Shown piece by piece: positions 26,220-34,724 of a DNA stretch of 64,000 nucleotides. Position 1 is the stretch's first letter. Every line of letters begins with the position of its first letter. This stretch comes from Tsukamurella conjunctivitidis (GTDB lineage Bacteria; Actinomycetota; Actinomycetes; Mycobacteriales; Mycobacteriaceae), in assembly GCF_007858475.1 (NCBI RefSeq), contig NZ_VIGX01000020.1, forward strand, positions 1 to 64,000, read 5' to 3'. The translations under genes were made by a program, and so were the position numbers. The notes below the pieces were generated by a model. The model worked only from the letters and a program-made list of their open reading frames with translations, did no database searches and was not told where the DNA came from.

Positions 26220-27518
26220 ATGGCAACCCTGACCGACGATCACACCAGTACCGCAGATTTCGAGCAGCCCTCGATCTTCAGCACCCGCGAGTCGCAGGTG
26301 CGCAGCTACTCGCGCGGCTGGCCCGCCGTGTTCGATCGGGCCGAGGGCTCATGGCTCATCGACCGCGACGGACGCCGCTACCTGGACTTCTTCGCGGGCG
26401 CCGGCGCGCTCAACTACGGCCACAATCACCCGAAGCTCAAGCAGGCCCTGGTGGAGTACATCTCCGAGGGGCACATCACCCACTCGCTCGACATGTCGAC
26501 GGTGGCCAAGGGCGAGTTCCTGCAGACCTTCGAGGACAAGATCCTGAAGCCGCGCGGCCTCGACTACAAGGTGCAGTTCCCCGGCCCCACCGGCACCAAC
26601 ACCGTGGAGGCGGCACTGAAGCTCGCCCGCAAGGTGAAGGGTCGCGAGTCGATCATCAACTTCACCAACGCCTTCCACGGCATGACGCTCGGCGCACTGT
26701 CCGTGACGGGCAACTCGATGAAGCGCGGCGGCGCCGGCATTCCGCTGGTGCACGCGACCCCGATGCCCTTCGACAACTACTTCGACGGCGTCGCACCGGA
26801 CTTCCAGTGGTTCGAGGCGGTGCTCGCCGACTCCGGCAGCGGTCTCAACAAGCCGGCCGGCGTCATCGTCGAGACGGTCCAGGGCGAGGGCGGCGTGAAC
26901 GTCGCCCGCCCCGAGTGGCTCCGTGCGCTGGCCGACCTGTGCGAGCGGCACGACATGCTGCTGATCGTCGACGACGTCCAGATGGGTTGCGGCCGTACCG
27001 GTCCGTTCTTCTCGTTCGAGGCCGCCGGTATCACGCCCGACATCGTGACCCTCTCGAAGTCGATCGGCGGTTACGGCCTGCCGATGGCGCTCACGCTGAT
27101 GAAGCCCGAGCTCGACGTGTGGGGCCCCGGTGAGCACAACGGCACCTTCCGCGGCAACAACCCGGCCTTCGTCACCGCCAAGCACGCGATCGACGAATTC
27201 TGGTCGGACGACGTCCTCGAGAAGGAGACGCTCCGCAAGGGCGCGCACATCGAGAAGCGCTTCGGCGAGCTGTGCGCCGAGTTCCCGGAGCAGCTGAGCC
27301 ACCGCGGCCGCGGCATGGTCCAGGGCCTGGTCTTCACGGACGCCGACAAGGCCGGACAGGTGTGCGCCGCCGCCTACGAGCAGGGCCTCCTCGCGGAGAC
27401 CTCCGGCCCGTCGGACGAGGTGGTCAAGCTGCTGCCCCCGCTGACCATCACCGACTCCGAGCTCGATCTCGGCCTCGACATCCTCGCCACCGCAACCCGA
27501 AAGGTGCTGTCCGCATGA
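26220..27518 (+). CDS. ectB: Diaminobutyrate--2-oxoglutarate transaminase
   Basis: A 432-residue class III aminotransferase making L-2,4-diaminobutyrate from aspartate semialdehyde and glutamate. Family landmarks are [20 protein letters not shown] at the start, [54 protein letters not shown] and the PLP lysine in [17 protein letters not shown] 26220 has a strong ribosome binding site (AGAGGAGG at 26206-26213). Its stop overlaps the ectC start (ATGA, 27515-27518). Confidence 0.97.
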   Translation: MATLTDDHTSTADFEQPSIFSTRESQVRSYSRGWPAVFDRAEGSWLIDRDGRRYLDFFAGAGALNYGHNHPKLKQALVEYISEGHITHSLDMSTVAKGEFLQTFEDKILKPRGLDYKVQFPGPTGTNTVEAALKLARKVKGRESIINFTNAFHGMTLGALSVTGNSMKRGGAGIPLVHATPMPFDNYFDGVAPDFQWFEAVLADSGSGLNKPAGVIVETVQGEGGVNVARPEWLRALADLCERHDMLLIVDDVQMGCGRTGPFFSFEAAGITPDIVTLSKSIGGYGLPMALTLMKPELDVWGPGEHNGTFRGNNPAFVTAKHAIDEFWSDDVLEKETLRKGAHIEKRFGELCAEFPEQLSHRGRGMVQGLVFTDADKAGQVCAAAYEQGLLAETSGPSDEVVKLLPPLTITDSELDLGLDILATATRKVLSA

Positions 27519-27904
27519 TCGTCCGTACGACCGACGAGATCACCGGTACCGAGCGCGACGTCGCCGCCGGCCACTGGCGCAGCAAGCGCATCGTCCTCGG
27601 CGGCGACAAGGTCGGCTTCTCGTTCCACGAGACCGTCATCGAGCCCGGCACCGTCAACGAGTTCCACTACGCCAACCACGTGGAGGCCGTGTGGCTCGTG
27701 GAGGGCGAGGGCACGTTGCTCGACCGGGAGACCGGCGTCGAGTACCCGCTCGCGCCCGGCACGATGTACCTGCTCGACGGCAACGAGCGGCACACCGTGA
27801 CCACCAGGACCCGCATGCGCATGCTGTGCGTCTTCAACCCGCCCGTCGTCGGCACCGAGGTGCACGACGAGAACGGCGTCTACCCCCTGGTCGCCGTCGA
27901 CTGA
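27515..27904 (+). CDS. ectC: L-ectoine synthase
   Basis: A 129-residue cupin that cyclises N-gamma-acetyl-diaminobutyrate to ectoine. It starts [16 protein letters not shown] and contains [31 protein letters not shown], with Glu and His metal ligands, and [14 protein letters not shown]. It is coupled to ectB by ATGA. No hydroxylase gene ectD follows, so the product should be ectoine rather than 5-hydroxyectoine. A long inverted repeat follows the gene. Confidence 0.97.
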   Translation: MIVRTTDEITGTERDVAAGHWRSKRIVLGGDKVGFSFHETVIEPGTVNEFHYANHVEAVWLVEGEGTLLDRETGVEYPLAPGTMYLLDGNERHTVTTRTRMRMLCVFNPPVVGTEVHDENGVYPLVAVD

Positions 27905-27915
27905 TCCTCACCTTG

Positions 27916-27976
27916 AATTGAACACCGTTTCGGACAGAAGACCCGCAGGTCAGAATGTCGGAAACGGTGTTCAATT
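27916..27976. terminator. Long inverted repeat between ectC and the convergent ECF genes, probable bidirectional terminator
   Basis: AATTGAACACCGTTTC (27916-27931) is repeated exactly inverted at 27961-27976. After one mismatch four more bases pair (27933-27936 with 27956-27959), giving 21-base arms. The 19-base loop contains its own small inverted repeat, GACC...GGTC (27940-27951). It lies between two convergent genes, where it could terminate both. The arms are unusually AT-rich for this genome, and it could also be a binding site. Confidence 0.7.
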
Positions 27977-27991
27977 GCGTCTGGGGCCGAT

Positions 27992-28762
27992 CTAGAGAGC
28001 CAGGGCGAAAGCGCACGCGGCGACCACCACCACCGCCGCGACGGCGTCGAGGCGACCCGGCCCCGCGGCGTGGACGACCAGCCGGCCGGTGCCGCCGCGG
28101 GCGGCGATGGCCTCCCCCATCTCCGTGGCCCGCCGCAGGGAGACCACCATCGCCGCGACGCAGAGGTCGACCAGATCGGCACGGCGCGAACGCTTCACCG
28201 CGGGCGGCGGCTGCAGCCGTCGCGCCGCCGCCAGGGTCCGGAACTCGTCGATCATCAGCGGGAACGTGCGCAGCGCGAGCGCCAGCGTGACGGCCCACTC
28301 GTCCACCGGCACGCGCAGCGGTCGCAGTGGCCGGGCGAGTCGCGCCGCAGCGGGTGCCACGTCGGCGGGGTCCGTGGTCCACGCGATGAGGGCGCCCGCC
28401 CCGAGCAGCACCAGCCCCAGCAGGATGACGCGGAGGAGGTTGAGCACACCGCCCAGGCCCACGGTCGCCCCGACGAGGTCCACGTGGGGCGCACCGCCGC
28501 TCGCGGCCATCAGGCAGCCGCCGATCGCGACCATCACGAGCACCCACCGCGGGACGGCGGGCAGCACCGAGAGCGGGATCCTCGCCGCCGCGGCGGCGAG
28601 GACGAGGAGCGCGGCGAACAGGCCGATCACGGGCCACCCCGGGTCGATCGTGAGCACGACGGAGATCGCGGCCACCGCCAGCAGTTTCGTACCGGCCCAC
28701 AGATCGTGCAGGTAGGAACGCCGCGGGAGCGGGCGCAGCACCAGCGACGTCGCCCTGCTCAT
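27992..28762 (-). CDS. ECF transporter T component (CbiQ family)
   Basis: A 256-residue membrane protein with five to six hydrophobic segments and the EcfT motifs: LRTFPLMIDEFRTLAAARR and, further on, VVSLRRATEMGEAIAARG (the A-R-G coupling helices that contact the ATPases). The start overlaps the stop of the upstream fused ATPase gene (ATGA, 28759-28762). The pair corresponds to Rv2325c-Rv2326c in M. tuberculosis. It couples ATP hydrolysis to the substrate-binding component of a micronutrient importer of unknown specificity. Confidence 0.88.
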   Translation of the reverse strand: MSRATSLVLRPLPRRSYLHDLWAGTKLLAVAAISVVLTIDPGWPVIGLFAALLVLAAAAARIPLSVLPAVPRWVLVMVAIGGCLMAASGGAPHVDLVGATVGLGGVLNLLRVILLGLVLLGAGALIAWTTDPADVAPAAARLARPLRPLRVPVDEWAVTLALALRTFPLMIDEFRTLAAARRLQPPPAVKRSRRADLVDLCVAAMVVSLRRATEMGEAIAARGGTGRLVVHAAGPGRLDAVAAVVVVAACAFALAL

Positions 28763-30750
28763 GCCACCTCCTCCGCGTCGATCACGCCGTGCCGGAGGTG
28801 GACGGTCCGGTCGCACAGCCGGTCCAGGTGATCGACGTCGTGCGAGATGATCACCATCGCCTGGCCCCCGTCCCGGATCCCGATCAGCAACTCGATCAGC
28901 TCGCGCTGCGAGGGCAGGTCCAACCCGGCGAGCGGCTCGTCGAGAATGAGGAGCCCCGGTGCCCGCGCGAGGAGACCCGCGAGCGCCACCCGGCGGAGCT
29001 GACCACCGCTGAGCCGGTCCACCAGGAGACCGGCCGTCGCCGCGGGAAGGCCCACGGACGCGAGGGCACGGGCGATCGCCGGCCCGTCGTCTCCGCGGAG
29101 TCCGGCCAGCGCCGCGAGGGCATCGCCGGCGGTCCCCCGCACCAGCTGCAGGCGGGCGGCCTGCAGCGCGAGCGCCACCGCACCGACCTGTCCGGTGACG
29201 GGCGCACCGTCGAGCTCGCAGGTCCCGGAGGTCGGAGCGAGCAGCCCCGCCATCACCCAGGCCAGCGTCGACTTGCCCGAACCGTTGCCGCCGCACAGGA
29301 GCATCGCCTCACCCTGGCGGACCACGAGGTCAACGCCGCGCAGCGCCGGGCGCCGCCAGGGCGTGCCCGCGTCGTACTCGTAGTGGACTTCGCGCAGCAC
29401 GAGCAGCGGCCCTCCGGGGTCGGGGCGGGCGGCCCGGCCCGCGACGGGAGGCGGGGACTCCGCGCGTTGCGCGCTGCCGAGGTCGACGGTGCGGTCCGCC
29501 CCGGCCGCCTCCTCCGGATAGTGCGTGATGTTCACCAGGCCCAGCGCGTGCCGCCGGGTCAGGCCGCCGAGCAGGTCCATCAGCTCGTCCCGGCCGTCGC
29601 GGTCCACCATGGTGGTGACCTCGTCGGCCACGACCAGCGCGGGCCGCCGGGCGAGGGCGGCCGCAACGGCGAGGCGCTGCGCCTCCCCGCCCGACAGGCC
29701 TGAGGTGTCCCGGTCACCCATCCCCGCGAGCCCGACCTCCGCGAGCAGGCCCTCGACATCCACGTCGACCGCGTCCGGCAGGCCCCAGACCACGTCGTCC
29801 GCGACGCGGATACCGAGCACCTGGCTGTCGGCGTGCTGCAGCACGAGGGCGGTGCCCCCTGGCCGGCCCAATCCCACCGGTCCGGACCGGACGATGTCGC
29901 CGCTCGTCGGTGGGAGCCCCGCGAGCACGCGCATGAGCGTCGACTTGCCGGTGCCGTTGGCACCGGTCACCGCGACGTGATCGCCGGGCTCCACGGCGAA
30001 GGAGACGCCGGCGAGCGTCTCGCGCTCGGCGTCCGGGTAGCGGAAGGCGACGTCCTGCAGCCGGACCGGCAGGGGGCGAGGCGCTTCGTCCCCGACGTCG
30101 CGGGGGAAGAGGTCGCGCGGTGCGGCGCTGGTCGCACGAACGCGGCGCAGCACCGGGGTGAGGATGCGCCACGCGAAGGAGCAGCCCACGACCACGATGA
30201 GCCACACCGACACCCACACGAAGGCCGGCCAGTGCAGGAGCCCGAAGTCCGCGAGGCGCTGCAGCGCGGCCCCGGGTCCGGCACCGCCGGGGAGCGGCAG
30301 GAGCAGCGCACCGAGGCCGCGCACGTTCGCCGCGAAGGCTCCCAACACCACCGTGCGGATCTCCGTCACGACCGCGAGGAAGGCGAGAACCGCGGTCGCG
30401 ACCACGACGCCCCACAGCGCCGCGACGGCGAGCATCGTGCCGCGCCCGCGGCCCCGTCTGCGCACCTGTCCGCAGATCACGCCCATGTACACGCAGGTCC
30501 ACGCGGACACCAGGCCGCCGAAGCCCGCCAGCAGGAAGGCGACAGTCCCGGCGGCCATCGTCGTCGCGACCGCGACCCGGGCGCGGTGATGGAAGGCCAG
30601 AACCCCCATGGGAACCGCTCCGGCCCAGGCGAAGACGACGGCGCCCGGTACGACCATGGAGAGCACCGCGATCGCGGACATGAGCGCGGCGGTGACCGCC
30701 GCGTGGGCGAACTCGACGGGCCGCAGCGGACCCGACTCGGTTTCCGACAT
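28759..30750 (-). CDS. ECF transporter fusion: S-like membrane domain plus two ATPase domains
   Basis: A 663-residue three-part fusion. Residues 1-200 form a membrane domain of about six helices, including a C-terminal LLHWPAFVWVSVWLIVVVG segment, the position of a substrate-binding component. The first ATPase has Walker A VTGANGTGKSTLMR, signature LSGGEAQRLAVA and Walker B PALVVADE. The second has Walker A CGGNGSGKSTLAW, signature LSGGQLRRVAL, Walker B LLILDEPLAGLD and switch His ISHDVDH. ATG 30750 is chosen over an upstream start at 30777 because the reading MSETESG leads straight into the domain. Substrate unknown. Confidence 0.87.
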   Translation of the reverse strand: MSETESGPLRPVEFAHAAVTAALMSAIAVLSMVVPGAVVFAWAGAVPMGVLAFHHRARVAVATTMAAGTVAFLLAGFGGLVSAWTCVYMGVICGQVRRRGRGRGTMLAVAALWGVVVATAVLAFLAVVTEIRTVVLGAFAANVRGLGALLLPLPGGAGPGAALQRLADFGLLHWPAFVWVSVWLIVVVGCSFAWRILTPVLRRVRATSAAPRDLFPRDVGDEAPRPLPVRLQDVAFRYPDAERETLAGVSFAVEPGDHVAVTGANGTGKSTLMRVLAGLPPTSGDIVRSGPVGLGRPGGTALVLQHADSQVLGIRVADDVVWGLPDAVDVDVEGLLAEVGLAGMGDRDTSGLSGGEAQRLAVAAALARRPALVVADEVTTMVDRDGRDELMDLLGGLTRRHALGLVNITHYPEEAAGADRTVDLGSAQRAESPPPVAGRAARPDPGGPLLVLREVHYEYDAGTPWRRPALRGVDLVVRQGEAMLLCGGNGSGKSTLAWVMAGLLAPTSGTCELDGAPVTGQVGAVALALQAARLQLVRGTAGDALAALAGLRGDDGPAIARALASVGLPAATAGLLVDRLSGGQLRRVALAGLLARAPGLLILDEPLAGLDLPSQRELIELLIGIRDGGQAMVIISHDVDHLDRLCDRTVHLRHGVIDAEEVA

Positions 30751-30842
30751 CGAATCACTGTATCCGCGACCGCACATCTCAGCGGACCGACCGGCCCGTC
30801 GGATTCCGAGCGCCGCGCGGACGCATGGACCAGACTGAGGGC

Positions 30843-31595
30843 ATGACCTCGCTCGCCGATCTGGCCGTCACCCTCACGTCCCTGCACCGCAAGGGCGATC
30901 CCGTCGTGCTGCCCACCACCTGGGACGCCTGGTCCGCGAACACCGCGGTCGCGGCCGGCTTCGCCGCGCTCACCGTCGGCTCGCACCCAATGGCGGATTC
31001 GGTCGGTAGGCCCGACGGCGAGGGCATGTCCTTCGACGAGGCGATGACCCGCGTCGCGCAGATCACCGCGGCCGTCGACGTGCCGGTCTCGGTCGACATC
31101 GAATCGGGCTACGGGCAGTCCGCCGAACGGATCGTCGAGGGACTGCTGGGCGCGGGCGCGGTGGGGCTGAACATCGAGGACACCGTCCACTCCGAGGGCG
31201 GGCGCTTCCGGGAGGCCCAGGAGCACGCCGACCTCGTCGCCGCCCTGCGCGCCGCCGCGGACGCCGCGGGCGTGCACGTGGTCATCAACGCCCGCACCGA
31301 CATCTTCAAGAACCAGGTGGGCGAGGCGGACGATCGCGTCGAGCGCGCCATCGCGCGGATGCAGCTGTGCGCCGAGGCCGGCGCCGATTCGCTCTACCCG
31401 GTCGCGTTCCACGACGCGGCCACTCTCCGGCACCTCGCCGACGCGCTGCCGCTCCCCGTGAACGCGATCGCGAACCCCGCGACCGACGACCTGGCCGCTC
31501 TGGCCGCCGCCGGCGCGGGCCGCATCAGCTTCGGGCCGATCTGGCAGATGGCGCTCACCGAACGATCGAACGAGTTGCTCGCGCGCTGGCGCTGA
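30843..31595 (+). CDS. Isocitrate lyase/phosphoenolpyruvate mutase family protein
   Basis: A 250-residue TIM-barrel protein of the ICL/PEPM superfamily. It shows VVLPTTWDAWSANTAVAAGFAALTVGS, SVDIESGYG (metal-binding Asp region), VGLNIEDTVHSEGG and VVINARTDIF. The canonical isocitrate-lyase KKCGH motif is absent, so it belongs with the PEP mutase/oxaloacetate decarboxylase-like group; the exact reaction is unknown. ATG 30843 is chosen over 30825, which encodes only six extra residues. A SHOCT-like reading continues in the same frame beyond the stop. Confidence 0.85.
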   Translation: MTSLADLAVTLTSLHRKGDPVVLPTTWDAWSANTAVAAGFAALTVGSHPMADSVGRPDGEGMSFDEAMTRVAQITAAVDVPVSVDIESGYGQSAERIVEGLLGAGAVGLNIEDTVHSEGGRFREAQEHADLVAALRAAADAAGVHVVINARTDIFKNQVGEADDRVERAIARMQLCAEAGADSLYPVAFHDAATLRHLADALPLPVNAIANPATDDLAALAAAGAGRISFGPIWQMALTERSNELLARWR

Positions 31596-31599
31596 CGCC

Positions 31600-31868
31600 G
31601 TGGGGCTGTTCTCGAGCTCGCCGCGCGGGACGAGCGGGCCCGCGCGGCCTTCCAGTACTGCACCGGGGCGCCCGACACACCGCCGCCCGGACTGCTCGCC
31701 GACGGGACGCCCTCGCCGCTCAGCCCGGCGGTCCTCGCCGCCTTCGCGACGACGCCGCATCCCGTCGACCGGTTGCACACGCTGGCGGGTCTCCTTGACC
31801 GGGGGCTGATCACGCGCGAACAGTTCGACAGCCTGCGCGCCCGCGTCGTGTGGGAGGCCGGGGCGTAG
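31600..31868 (+). pseudogene. Probable frameshifted small SHOCT-domain gene
   Basis: The frame from about 31614 to TAG 31866-31868 encodes a coherent sequence, ELAARDERARAAFQYCTGAP, then a Pro-rich linker, then VDRLHTLAGLLDRGLITREQFDSLRARV, a good SHOCT domain (short C-terminal oligomerisation motif). That frame has no usable start after the preceding stop at 31593. GTG at 31600 lies in another frame; one extra G in the GGGG run at 31602-31605 would join it to the SHOCT frame and give MGAVLELAARDE. So this is either a one-base frameshift (real or a sequencing error) or a gene remnant. Confidence 0.55.
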
Positions 31869-31870
31869 GC

Positions 31871-33226
31871 CTACCGCGCACCGTCGGGGACGAAGGCGCT
31901 GCCGCGCTCCCGGTCGAGGAAGGTCTCGGACTTGTTGCGCAGGAAGACGATGTACACGGCCAGCGAGATCGCGATGGTGATCGTCACGTAGGCGATGAAC
32001 CACGGCACGTGGCCCGACTTCTTGGCCGCCTCGTAGAGCAGGGGCGCGGTGCCGCCGAAGATCGAGTTGGCGAGCGCGTAGCCGATGCCCACGCCGAGGG
32101 CGCGGACGTGCGAGGGGAACAGCTCGGCCTTCACCAGCGCGTTGATCGACGTGTAGCCGGTGATGATCACGTAGCCGAAGCAGACCATCGCGAGCGAGCC
32201 GATCGCGACGTGGACGTCGGGGAGGTAGGTGATGAGGAAGTACGTGTAGCAGACGCCGCCCACGCCGAAGAAGACCAGCATGGGCTTGCGGCCGATCCGG
32301 TCGCTGATCATGCCGCCGATGGGCTGGATGAGCATGAGGAAGATCAGGCCGATCAGGTTCACCCAGGTCGCCGTCAGCGCGTGGTCGGTGTACGTGCTCT
32401 TGACGATGGCGGGGGCGTTGACACTGTAGACGTAGAAGGCCAGTGTGCCGCCCATGGTGATGAGGAAGCACAGCACCAGCTGTCGCCAGTATCCCGAGAG
32501 CAGCTCGCGCATGGTGCCGGAGCTCGTGTCCTCGCCGGCGCGGACGGCGGCGAGTTGCTCCTCGGAGAGCGATTCGTCCATGGTGCGGCGCAGCCAGAAG
32601 ACGACGATCGCCGCGACGCCGCCGACGAAGAACGCGATGCGCCAGCCGAAGTCGGAGACCTGTGCCTTGGAGAAGATCCCCAGCAGCACCAGCAGCATGA
32701 ACTGCGCCAGGACGTGGCCACCGACGAGCGTGACGTACTGGAACGAGGAGAAGAAGCCGCGGCGTTCGCGCGTGGCGGCCTCGGACATGTACGTCGCGGA
32801 CGTGCCGTACTCGCCGCCCGTCGCGAAGCCCTGCACAAGCCGGCACAGGATCAGGATCACCGCGGCCGCGACACCGATGGTCTCCCGGCCGGGCACGATC
32901 GCGATGATGAACGAGCACGCGGCCATGAGCGAGACGCTCATCGTCAGCGCGGCCCGCCTGCCCTTACGATCCGCGTACCGTCCGAAGAACCAGGAACCGA
33001 CGGGACGCATGACGAAGGTGACCGCGAAGATCGCGTAGACGTAGACGGTCGAGTTCTTGTCGGCCTTGTCGAAGAACTGGCTCTCGAAGTACGTCGCGAA
33101 GACGGTGTAGACGTAGACGTCGTACCACTCGACCAGGTTGCCACTGCTGCCGCGCAACGTGTTCCAGATCGCCCGCCGCGTCTCCGCCCGCGACGACACG
33201 GGAGTCTTCGCACTCGATTCCGTCAT
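31871..33226 (-). CDS. MFS transporter, MHS family (2-oxoglutarate permease-like)
   Basis: A 451-residue 12-helix symporter. MHS hallmarks are SSGNLVEWYDVYVYTVFATYF in helix 1, MRPVGSWFFGRYADRKGRR in loop 2-3, CRLVQGFATGGEYGTSATYMSE and FGWRIAFFVGGVAAIVVFWLRRTMDES. The WYDxYVY and GEYG patterns are nearest KgtP-type dicarboxylate carriers. It is 15 bases downstream of another MFS gene on the same strand, suggesting joint expression. The substrate is inferred only at family level. Confidence 0.9.
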   Translation of the reverse strand: MTESSAKTPVSSRAETRRAIWNTLRGSSGNLVEWYDVYVYTVFATYFESQFFDKADKNSTVYVYAIFAVTFVMRPVGSWFFGRYADRKGRRAALTMSVSLMAACSFIIAIVPGRETIGVAAAVILILCRLVQGFATGGEYGTSATYMSEAATRERRGFFSSFQYVTLVGGHVLAQFMLLVLLGIFSKAQVSDFGWRIAFFVGGVAAIVVFWLRRTMDESLSEEQLAAVRAGEDTSSGTMRELLSGYWRQLVLCFLITMGGTLAFYVYSVNAPAIVKSTYTDHALTATWVNLIGLIFLMLIQPIGGMISDRIGRKPMLVFFGVGGVCYTYFLITYLPDVHVAIGSLAMVCFGYVIITGYTSINALVKAELFPSHVRALGVGIGYALANSIFGGTAPLLYEAAKKSGHVPWFIAYVTITIAISLAVYIVFLRNKSETFLDRERGSAFVPDGAR

Positions 33227-33241
33227 GATCGCCTTTCCGTC

Positions 33242-34612
33242 CTAGACCTCGTCGGCGGAGCGGCCCGTACTCCGGTGGCCGAGGGCGGCCACCGTGATCA
33301 TGAGGGCGATCATCGCCGCCGCCACCACCGCGAACACCCACACGCTGCCACGCTCGTCGAGAATGGGAAGCAGAACGAACGGAAGAAACGCGGTCACCAG
33401 CTTCGACAGCGAATACGCCGCGCCGGCGGCGGTCCCGCGGATGGCGGTGGGATAGGAGTCCGCGAGGTACACGTGGTAGGCGTTCGAGAACAGGTTGGAC
33501 GCGAGGGTGTAGAGGAATCCGGCGAGCACGATCTGCACCGGACCGGCCGCGAAGCCGAACCACAGCCCGAAGGCCGCCATCAGGCCCGCCGAGCCGATCA
33601 CGAGGTAGCGGCGCTCGATCCGCTCGACGATCGGCACCGCGAGCGCTGCGCCGAGCGGATAGCCGATGTACGACAGCGCGACGAACAGCAGCGAGGTCTG
33701 GATCGAATAGCCCTTGGCGAGCAGCACCAGCGGCGCGATCGTGCCGAACCCGTAGTAGCCGAAGACCTCCAGCGCGGAGACGATCCACAGCATCACGGTG
33801 CGCCGGCGGTAGGGCGGCCGGAACAGCGCGCGGATCGTGATGGAGCGGGACGTCACCGGGCGGAGCGCCGCATCGGGTTCGGCGAGCGACTTCCCCTCCT
33901 TCACCGCCTGCGCCTCGAGGCGCCGGACGATGGCGTCGGCCTCGTCGAACCTCCCCTGCGCCTCCAGCCAGCGCGGCGACTCCGGCAGGCCACGCCGGAC
34001 CAGCCACACGAGGAGCGAGCCCAGGGCCCCGAAGACGAACAGCAGGCGCCAGCCCTGCACCTCGACCCCGCCGAGGTCGAAGACCTGCGGTGTGAGCCAG
34101 CGCGCGGCGAAGCCGACCACCGGGACGCCGAGGAAGGAGACCACGTAGGCGAGCGAGATGTACTTGCCGCGCACGTTCTTCGGCAGGATGTCCGAGAGAT
34201 ACGAATCGGCGAGAGCGAATTCGCCGCCGATGCCGATCCCCGCGACGAAGCGCGTCACCACCAGGAAGGCGGCGTTCGGGCTGAACGCGCCGGCGAGCGA
34301 CATCGCCGAGTACAGCGCCAAGTTGATCATGAAGGCGGTCCGCCGGCCGTACCGGTCGGCGAGCCGGCCCATGAACAGCGCACCGATGAACTGGCCGATG
34401 AACGCCGACGCGAGCAGCACCTTGAGCTCGTCGGTCCCCAGCGCGAAGTCGCGTTTGAGCACCGTCGCGATGGTCGCCGCCAGGAAGTTCTCGTATTGAT
34501 CGAAGAACAGGCCGAGGCCGATGACGCCGACCGCGGCGAGGTGCAGCCGTGTCATGGGCAGCCGATCCAGGCGCGCTGCGATCGACGGTGCCTGCGAGGT
34601 CTCGGTGGTCAT
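33242..34612 (-). CDS. MFS transporter, sugar-porter/aromatic-acid type
   Basis: A 456-residue 12-helix transporter of the general sugar-porter fold: FDQYENFLAATIATVLKRDF in helix 1, GALFMGRLADRYGRRTAFM (loop 2-3 GRxxDRxGRR), RFVAGIGIGGEFALADSYLSD and GLPESPRWLEAQGRFDEADAI (the PESPRW motif before the central loop). Relatives carry sugars, niacin or aromatic acids; specificity is not visible. It reads toward the MHS transporter gene. Confidence 0.88.
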   Translation of the reverse strand: MTTETSQAPSIAARLDRLPMTRLHLAAVGVIGLGLFFDQYENFLAATIATVLKRDFALGTDELKVLLASAFIGQFIGALFMGRLADRYGRRTAFMINLALYSAMSLAGAFSPNAAFLVVTRFVAGIGIGGEFALADSYLSDILPKNVRGKYISLAYVVSFLGVPVVGFAARWLTPQVFDLGGVEVQGWRLLFVFGALGSLLVWLVRRGLPESPRWLEAQGRFDEADAIVRRLEAQAVKEGKSLAEPDAALRPVTSRSITIRALFRPPYRRRTVMLWIVSALEVFGYYGFGTIAPLVLLAKGYSIQTSLLFVALSYIGYPLGAALAVPIVERIERRYLVIGSAGLMAAFGLWFGFAAGPVQIVLAGFLYTLASNLFSNAYHVYLADSYPTAIRGTAAGAAYSLSKLVTAFLPFVLLPILDERGSVWVFAVVAAAMIALMITVAALGHRSTGRSADEV

Positions 34613-34724
34613 CGTCGGAATATACTTCGGTGAACGAATACATCGGTTTCCGGGCGGTGACCGCCAGGCGAATGGGCGGTGCGAACTCCCACGCGGACGC
34701 CCCCGGTGCGGTTGAATCTCCTGA

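Noticed and set aside
31850-34633. A 927-codon plus-strand frame opposite two MFS genes
   Set aside because: Repetitive charged residues with no motif; both minus-strand frames show complete transporter signatures.
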